Made by a program: the position numbers and the translations under genes. Below, in pieces: positions 23,952-28,365 of a stretch of 28,365 nucleotides of DNA. How positions within the stretch are numbered: the stretch's first letter is position 1; every line of letters starts with the position of its first letter. A model generated the notes under the pieces. It did not search any database. It saw only the letters and a program-made list of their open reading frames with translations, and was not told the DNA's origin. Origin of the DNA: an uncultured Bacteroides sp. (GTDB lineage Bacteria > Bacteroidota > Bacteroidia > Bacteroidales > Bacteroidaceae); contig NZ_CAUCSQ010000051.1 of the NCBI RefSeq assembly GCF_958445495.1, positions 1-28,365 of the forward strand, in the 5' to 3' direction.

Positions 23952-26492
23952 TTACTTATTACTTCCGGTAAGTTGAGGCTTCCGGTCTATCATTTCCTGC
24001 ACTTGCCACTCCCCGTTTAGCTTATCAAACAGCATAGAAGATTCTTTGTGAATAGGCTTGTATGATTTTCCGCCAATCAGCGGAGAAGGTTTGCCATAAC
24101 TGAAGACTGTTTGATTGACGGCATTGAAGATATACAGGCTGGCAGGCTTTTTGGTATCCAACTCAGCCTCAATATCCCAGTTACCACAACGAAAACGATT
24201 ACCTTCTCTTACCACTTCCACCGCCTTTGTACCGTCGGGATTCACCTGAATCAGTGTCAAAATCCGATTACGTCTGCAAGGGGTGAAGCTGGCAGTGAGA
24301 TGCCATTGGTTGGCGAGCACTTCACCACGTACAGCTTTCTTCTCGTCGGGAGGTGCTACGAAGCAGTCCGTTTGGGTAATATCGAAATCCTGCCGGCTGA
24401 ATAATTGTGCCACAGCAGTGAATTGCTTCTCTTCATTTCGGGTGATAAGCTGATGAGTCTGTTCATTGACAGAGAACTGAACCGGACTGTGCAACAGCCA
24501 ATCCCAACGAACAGGTTTCTTTGCCTCCATCTCATCGTAAATCAATACTTTGTCCGGATGCAACAAGAAGATATGTCTGCGATAAAGAGTAAGCGGAGTC
24601 CCCCCAAATCCATTTTCTACAGATTGCTCCAACTGTTGGTTGGCAAAGTTGCGAATCCACATCGGATATTCGCTGACGCCGCAATAGGCATTCGATGCAT
24701 CTCCCAAAGCGTAGGAAATGTGCTCTCCACCAAGCATGCGCACGATATTACCATAAGCTTTGGTTGAAAAAGGCTGTCCGATGCCGTCCACCAACAGGGT
24801 GTTGTGCGCACGGGTATGACGGTAGGAAAGCAAATTATGGGCATCGGCAAAATTCATATAATAACCCGTGGAACCATAGACGGGCACACCACGGAAGTGA
24901 AGATTGAACGCATTCTGGTCGGAATGTGTGTGACTGCCCGAACCGAAAGGACTGGAATGAAAGTTAAGACACAGATTATTCTGAAAATCTGTCATCGACG
25001 AATTGGCGATCATTTCACCACTATCGTGAAACCATCTTGCCTTCGGTTCGTCTGCCGGAATGTCTGTTTGCGACTTTCGGGATTCCGGTCGCACCATGCG
25101 ATACAGACGCATTTCATCATCCATTTCATATCTTTTGTCAACAGAAGTGTACCATGCAGAATAGGGGTCTCCCGTCTCTCTTGCCATGAATTCGGCAAAT
25201 GCACTGCGTACAATCAACGGCTTATCGTTCATCTGCTCGTGTCCGTCACCGAAACTCACACTCTGCGAATGGGGAGGCCAACCATACACCATCGCCTTTC
25301 CTACCCCACGATACCAAGGGTGCTGAAAGAAGTCCGTACCGGTAAGATAAGAGAAAAGAATGGGAACGTAGGATAAGGTAACTGCATTGGCACTGAAATA
25401 GCAAGTACCGTTTATCCACGTGCCGTCGCGATTGAAGCCGGTGGCAGGGGCACGGGAAGTCCACAGCTCGTAACTGTATTCAAAGAACTCGCGTGCTTCG
25501 GGATATTTATCGTACAGCACTAATGAAGTCTGCAATAATCTGCGGAAAGTGAACTGCCATAAATGGTTATCGAATATGTGGTTCTCCATTGAACCTTGGA
25601 AGCGAGGGTGGTAATGATTCAGTATCTTCACCATTAGCTGCTCCATCTTAGTGCGTTCGTCAGCCGTGAAGCGTTCATGGCAAGTCTCATACGTGCAGGC
25701 AAAAAGATATGCTAAATCCCCGGCATAGAAATCATTGTCCAACTGACGATCGGTCACTTGAGAAGGAAGCAGCCAGCGAATTAGCTGCACCATCTTATTG
25801 GCATACACATCTCTTTGCAGCAAGGTATAAGCCGTGTGGAGTTTCTCACAATGAACCACCATGGCGGAGGCATGTTTATAAGGCTGCGTATCTGTGCTAT
25901 AATCTGCCGCAAGTCCTTGGCGTGCCGAGCTAATCATAAGGTTATATTCGGGATGTGAACACATCTTTAGACGTGCATCCTCCAGCTCATTTTCCAAGAA
26001 ACAGTAAAGACGGGGATGTTTCTCTGTCATCACTTTCCGCACTTCTTCAAAAGGAGGAGTCACGAACTTAGGAATATCATCGGTAATGGTAAAAGAGTAA
26101 GTCTCGCTCCAAGGCATGTTCTCGCCGGATGCACTGACAGAGCGGAAACGCCAGTACCAAGTTCCGGCGTTAAGTACTTGATGTGGATTGAACATGCACC
26201 AAGCAATCGATTTGGAGAGCACAGTCGTACTTCCGGAGAAATCTTTCTCCTGGGATAGGGCAAACTGGAGAAAATCCGACTGCTTCATCTTCTGGGGAAC
26301 CAGTAAAGGAACCGGATTCAAATAAGGTTGATTAAACTCTTGAGGATAAGGTGTCTCACGTTCATTCTCATGGACACGGGAAGGCGTATACTCGCGCGCT
26401 TCCAGAACACCCGAAAACGCCAGGCTGCATAAAAACAGCATGCCTATCATTTTCAGCAACACCGGGCACTCACTTTTTTGTGGATTCATCAT
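23952..26492 (-). CDS. Heparinase II/III-like polysaccharide lyase (DUF4962 type), paralogue 3
   Basis: An 846-residue secreted lyase with a type I signal peptide (to about residue 33, ending LEAR). Two ATG codons open the frame, so the start could be one codon later. It has the same DUF4962-toroid-beta-sandwich layout as paralogue 2 and shares long near-identical blocks with it. Candidate catalytic features are ENHIFDNHLW (Asn304, His305, His310), DGTWINGTCYF (Ile360, Tyr365) and GSHTHSDQNAF (His521, His523, Asp525). It keeps the H-x-H-x-D pattern that the other two paralogues lack. However, it has Ile360 where they have His, and Cys364 beside the candidate Tyr where they have Gly. It is the first gene of a minus-strand operon with GH88, so its products probably feed that enzyme directly. 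The likely substrate is a uronic-acid glycan; the PL family number is not assignable by eye. Confidence 0.9.
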   Translation of the reverse strand: MMNPQKSECPVLLKMIGMLFLCSLAFSGVLEAREYTPSRVHENERETPYPQEFNQPYLNPVPLLVPQKMKQSDFLQFALSQEKDFSGSTTVLSKSIAWCMFNPHQVLNAGTWYWRFRSVSASGENMPWSETYSFTITDDIPKFVTPPFEEVRKVMTEKHPRLYCFLENELEDARLKMCSHPEYNLMISSARQGLAADYSTDTQPYKHASAMVVHCEKLHTAYTLLQRDVYANKMVQLIRWLLPSQVTDRQLDNDFYAGDLAYLFACTYETCHERFTADERTKMEQLMVKILNHYHPRFQGSMENHIFDNHLWQFTFRRLLQTSLVLYDKYPEAREFFEYSYELWTSRAPATGFNRDGTWINGTCYFSANAVTLSYVPILFSYLTGTDFFQHPWYRGVGKAMVYGWPPHSQSVSFGDGHEQMNDKPLIVRSAFAEFMARETGDPYSAWYTSVDKRYEMDDEMRLYRMVRPESRKSQTDIPADEPKARWFHDSGEMIANSSMTDFQNNLCLNFHSSPFGSGSHTHSDQNAFNLHFRGVPVYGSTGYYMNFADAHNLLSYRHTRAHNTLLVDGIGQPFSTKAYGNIVRMLGGEHISYALGDASNAYCGVSEYPMWIRNFANQQLEQSVENGFGGTPLTLYRRHIFLLHPDKVLIYDEMEAKKPVRWDWLLHSPVQFSVNEQTHQLITRNEEKQFTAVAQLFSRQDFDITQTDCFVAPPDEKKAVRGEVLANQWHLTASFTPCRRNRILTLIQVNPDGTKAVEVVREGNRFRCGNWDIEAELDTKKPASLYIFNAVNQTVFSYGKPSPLIGGKSYKPIHKESSMLFDKLNGEWQVQEMIDRKPQLTGSNK

Positions 26493-26520
26493 ATCGCATT
26501 TATCAGTATTTCACTGGAAG

Positions 26521-26528
26521 CAAAAGTA
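26521..26528 (-). promoter_or_regulatory. Promoter -7 box of the lyase/GH88 operon
   Basis: On the minus strand TACTTTTG fits TAnnTTTG and lies 28 bases before the start codon of the lyase gene. There is no good TTTG at the expected -33 position, again consistent with an activator-dependent PUL promoter. Confidence 0.5.
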
Positions 26529-26645
26529 AGCGTTACCCGTCAGAATGGCTTTAAATATCTATTTTTTCATCCTCGATTCTATATGTAGCGATGTAGATTT
26601 CATCCAAAACTCTTTTGTTTTCGTCCATACCCCGTTTTTATCCAC

Positions 26646-26690
26646 AAAAAAAATGGCGTACTCCCCTTATAAAAAGGAAAAGTACGCCAT
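26646..26690 (-). terminator. Terminator of the DUF4488 gene
   Basis: ATGGCGTACT (26653-26662) and AGTACGCCAT (26681-26690) form a perfect 10-bp stem, with CCTT/AAGG able to extend it inside. On the minus strand the stem is followed directly by eight T residues (A-run 26646-26653). It lies 34 bases after the stop of the gene at 26725. Confidence 0.88.
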
Positions 26691-26724
26691 CATCACCTCT
26701 CGTCACCGAAACCTAGCAATTCTT

Positions 26725-27216
26725 TTATCTCACAATATCTTCCGGGAATTTGGCCGGCATCTCCACCCGTTTCCAAGTTTCATAATACCAGGTATTCAGT
26801 TCGTTTCCATTCAAATCATTTTTGATGAAATACTTCAAACACAAATAATCACTATCCTTGATTTCAAATTCGAGAATATTATCCTGATTGTCCAGCATTG
26901 GCAGATGGATATTCTTTTCAATACTTTCTTTATAAGAATCATCTGTCAACTGTTTATACGTGCCATATCCGGTTATGATAGCGTCCGCACCGGGAATGAT
27001 GGTAAAGTTGACGATTCGTCCGTCATGGCTCAGGACTTTAAAGGTATTACTGGGTTTTAATGCTCCCGGAACATCGGGAGATTCCGACACATAATGGCAA
27101 AGTTGCCAGATTCCTTTTAACTCGGCCGGTTTGAATTTAGTTTTCTTCTGGGCCGTTGCATCTGTTACCGCCAACAATATCATTGAAAGCATGGTAAAGA
27201 AAAAGAGCTTTTTCAT
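26725..27216 (-). CDS. DUF4488 lipocalin-like secreted protein
   Basis: A 163-residue protein with a signal peptide (residues 1-22, ending ATAQ). The mature part opens KFKPAELKGIWQLCHYVS, the start expected of the DUF4488 lipocalin-like family, and continues as alternating beta strands (VLSHDGRIVNFTIIPG, GYGTYKQL, LEFEIKDSDYLCLKY) that would form a small barrel. Such proteins are common in Bacteroides and their role is unknown; binding of a small hydrophobic ligand is only a fold-based guess. The gene has its own -7 box (27257) and its own terminator (26646), so it looks like a single-gene unit between the PUL and asnS and need not be part of glycan use. Confidence 0.75.
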   Translation of the reverse strand: MKKLFFFTMLSMILLAVTDATAQKKTKFKPAELKGIWQLCHYVSESPDVPGALKPSNTFKVLSHDGRIVNFTIIPGADAIITGYGTYKQLTDDSYKESIEKNIHLPMLDNQDNILEFEIKDSDYLCLKYFIKNDLNGNELNTWYYETWKRVEMPAKFPEDIVR

Positions 27217-27256
27217 TGTCGTATGATTTTAGTTAACACTCTCGAAGGCGTATGTC

Positions 27257-27264
27257 CAAATATA
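27257..27264 (-). promoter_or_regulatory. Promoter -7 box of the DUF4488 gene
   Basis: TATATTTG on the minus strand fits TAnnTTTG and lies 40 bases before the start codon. The nearest TTTG upstream (27291-27294) is 26 bases away, longer than the usual 19-21, so the -33 assignment is weak. Confidence 0.45.
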
Positions 27265-27299
27265 AATATTTATTTTGAGAATATAACTATCAAAGACAT

Positions 27300-27333
27300 A
27301 AAAAAACTCGCATAACCCAAAGATTATGCGAGT
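27300..27333 (-). terminator. Terminator of asnS
   Basis: ACTCGCATAA (27306-27315) and TTATGCGAGT (27324-27333) form a perfect 10-bp stem with an 8-nt loop. On the minus strand a run of seven T residues follows (A-run 27300-27306). It begins 22 bases after the asnS stop codon. The flanking A and T tracts could also let it work weakly in the other direction. Confidence 0.88.
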
Positions 27334-27355
27334 TTTACATAAATATACCGAAATA

Positions 27356-28365
27356 TTAGAAATCAGCATTTCTCGGTGTACGCGGGAACGGTATCACGTC
27401 ACGGATGTTCGCCATACCTGTAACGAATAATAACAGACGTTCAAAACCAAGTCCGAAACCGGAATGAGGACACGTACCAAACTTACGGGTATCCAGATAC
27501 CACCACATATCCTTCATCGGGATGTGCATTTCTTCAATACGGGTCAGCAGCTTGTCATAGTCCGCTTCACGTTCGGAACCACCGATAATTTCACCGATCT
27601 TCGGGAAAAGAACGTCCATTGCACGTACAGTCTTACCATCTTCGTTCTGCTTCATATAGAAGGCTTTGATTTCTTTCGGATAGTCAGTCAGAATCACCGG
27701 ACGTTTGAAGTGTTCTTCCACCAGGAAGCGTTCGTGTTCAGAAGCCAAATCCACGCCCCAGTAAACCGGGAACTCGAACCTATGGCCTTTCGCAACAGCT
27801 TCTTCCAGAATCTTGATACCGTCTGTATAAGGCAGACGTACGAACTCATCTTTCAATACACCTTGCAGACGTTCAATCAAGCCCTTGTCGAACATATCGT
27901 TGAGGAACTTCACATCATCCGCACAGTTATCCAACGCCCATTTCACACAATATTTGATGAACTCTTCCGCCAAGTCCATATTGTCTGTAATATCGTTGAA
28001 AGCAACTTCCGGCTCAACCATCCAGAACTCTGCCAAGTGGCGGGGAGTGTTGGAGTTTTCGGCACGGAACGTAGGACCGAATGTGTAGATAGCTCCCAAA
28101 GCAGTAGCAGCCAATTCACCTTCCAGCTGACCGGAAACGGTCAAACTTGCCTGCTTACCGAAGAAATCATCTTCATAAGAGATAGAGCCTCTCTCGTCTT
28201 TCTTCAAGTCATACAGGTTCATGGTAGTCACCTGGAACATCTGTCCGGCACCTTCACAATCGGAAGCCGTAATGATCGGTGTATGGAAATAGAAGAAGCC
28301 CTTTTCATGGAAGAACTTGTGAATAGCAATCGCCATGTTGTGACGGATGCGGAACACAGCACCAA
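27356..28365 (-). CDS. asnS: Asparaginyl-tRNA synthetase, C-terminal catalytic part (5' end outside window)
   Basis: The minus-strand frame is open to the window edge; the GTG at 28357 is an internal Val codon, since the frame continues upstream as Gly-Ala. About 336 codons are present, so roughly the N-terminal 130 residues, including the OB-fold anticodon-binding domain, are missing. The class II catalytic domain is clear: motif 2 in FRAENSNTPRHLAEFWMVEPE and motif 3 in GFGLGFERLLLFVTG, with CPHSGFGLG just before. The enzyme charges tRNA-Asn in the cytoplasm. The HLAEFWMVEPE segment and overall match favour AsnRS over AspRS. This core gene marks the boundary of the accessory locus. Confidence 0.95.
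   Translation of the reverse strand, partial: GAVFRIRHNMAIAIHKFFHEKGFFYFHTPIITASDCEGAGQMFQVTTMNLYDLKKDERGSISYEDDFFGKQASLTVSGQLEGELAATALGAIYTFGPTFRAENSNTPRHLAEFWMVEPEVAFNDITDNMDLAEEFIKYCVKWALDNCADDVKFLNDMFDKGLIERLQGVLKDEFVRLPYTDGIKILEEAVAKGHRFEFPVYWGVDLASEHERFLVEEHFKRPVILTDYPKEIKAFYMKQNEDGKTVRAMDVLFPKIGEIIGGSEREADYDKLLTRIEEMHIPMKDMWWYLDTRKFGTCPHSGFGLGFERLLLFVTGMANIRDVIPFPRTPRNADF

Noticed and set aside
26545..27060. Plus-strand open frame of 171 codons
   Set aside because: It runs through the terminator at 26646-26690 and opposite the DUF4488 gene, which has a clear signal peptide, promoter box and terminator.
28355..28357. GTG as start codon of asnS
   Set aside because: The frame continues upstream to the window edge in family-like sequence, and the missing N-terminal domain shows the gene begins outside the window.

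Overview
The window looks like a Bacteroides-type chromosome (Bacteroidota). It carries a SusC/SusD pair, a hybrid two-component sensor with a periplasmic propeller, lipoproteins with short Cys-containing signal peptides, and promoters of the TAnnTTTG (-7) type. Most of it is one polysaccharide utilisation locus (PUL). A housekeeping asparaginyl-tRNA synthetase gene, cut by the right edge, marks the end of the accessory region. All calls come from reading the sequence; no database search was run.

Layout. Positions 1-768 hold the C-terminal part of a GH29 alpha-L-fucosidase. Positions 1052-12126 form one tightly packed plus-strand operon: susC, susD, a heparinase II/III-like lyase, a DUF3575 outer-membrane-like protein, and two fimbrillin/Mfa2-like lipoproteins, the second with an extra adhesin-like C-terminal module. 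It closes with a perfect-stem terminator. A second heparinase II/III-like lyase, a predicted lipoprotein, follows at 12252-14801. The 572-base gap 14802-15373 is rich in signals: a well-spaced promoter leading into a roughly 125-nt promoter-to-terminator unit (candidate small RNA), four GTTT-N5-AAAC palindromes at an exact 22-base period, a further hairpin, and a promoter -7 element for the next gene. Then come a PL8-type (chondroitin/hyaluronan lyase superfamily) enzyme at 15374-18382 and the hybrid two-component regulator at 18473-22588. Convergent to these, on the minus strand, lie a GH88 unsaturated glucuronyl hydrolase (22684-23889) and, upstream of it, a third heparinase II/III-like lyase (23952-26492). 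A small DUF4488 lipocalin-like gene (26725-27216) and asnS (27356-end) complete the window.

How it could work. Surface SusC/SusD, perhaps helped by the fimbrillin-like lipoproteins, would bind and import a uronic-acid-containing glycan. Four lyases (three heparinase II/III-like, one PL8-like) would cut it by beta-elimination. The GH88 enzyme would remove the 4,5-unsaturated uronate left at the new ends. The hybrid sensor would detect the resulting oligosaccharides and drive transcription. No sulfatase is visible, so a weakly sulfated or unsulfated uronic-acid polymer (hyaluronan-, chondroitin- or heparosan-like, or a microbial polymer) fits better than a heavily sulfated one. This is inference.

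Most unusual points: the palindrome array and candidate small RNA in the 14.8-15.4 kb gap; the fimbrial-type cassette inside the SusCD operon; and a reciprocal histidine swap in the active sites of the three lyase paralogues.
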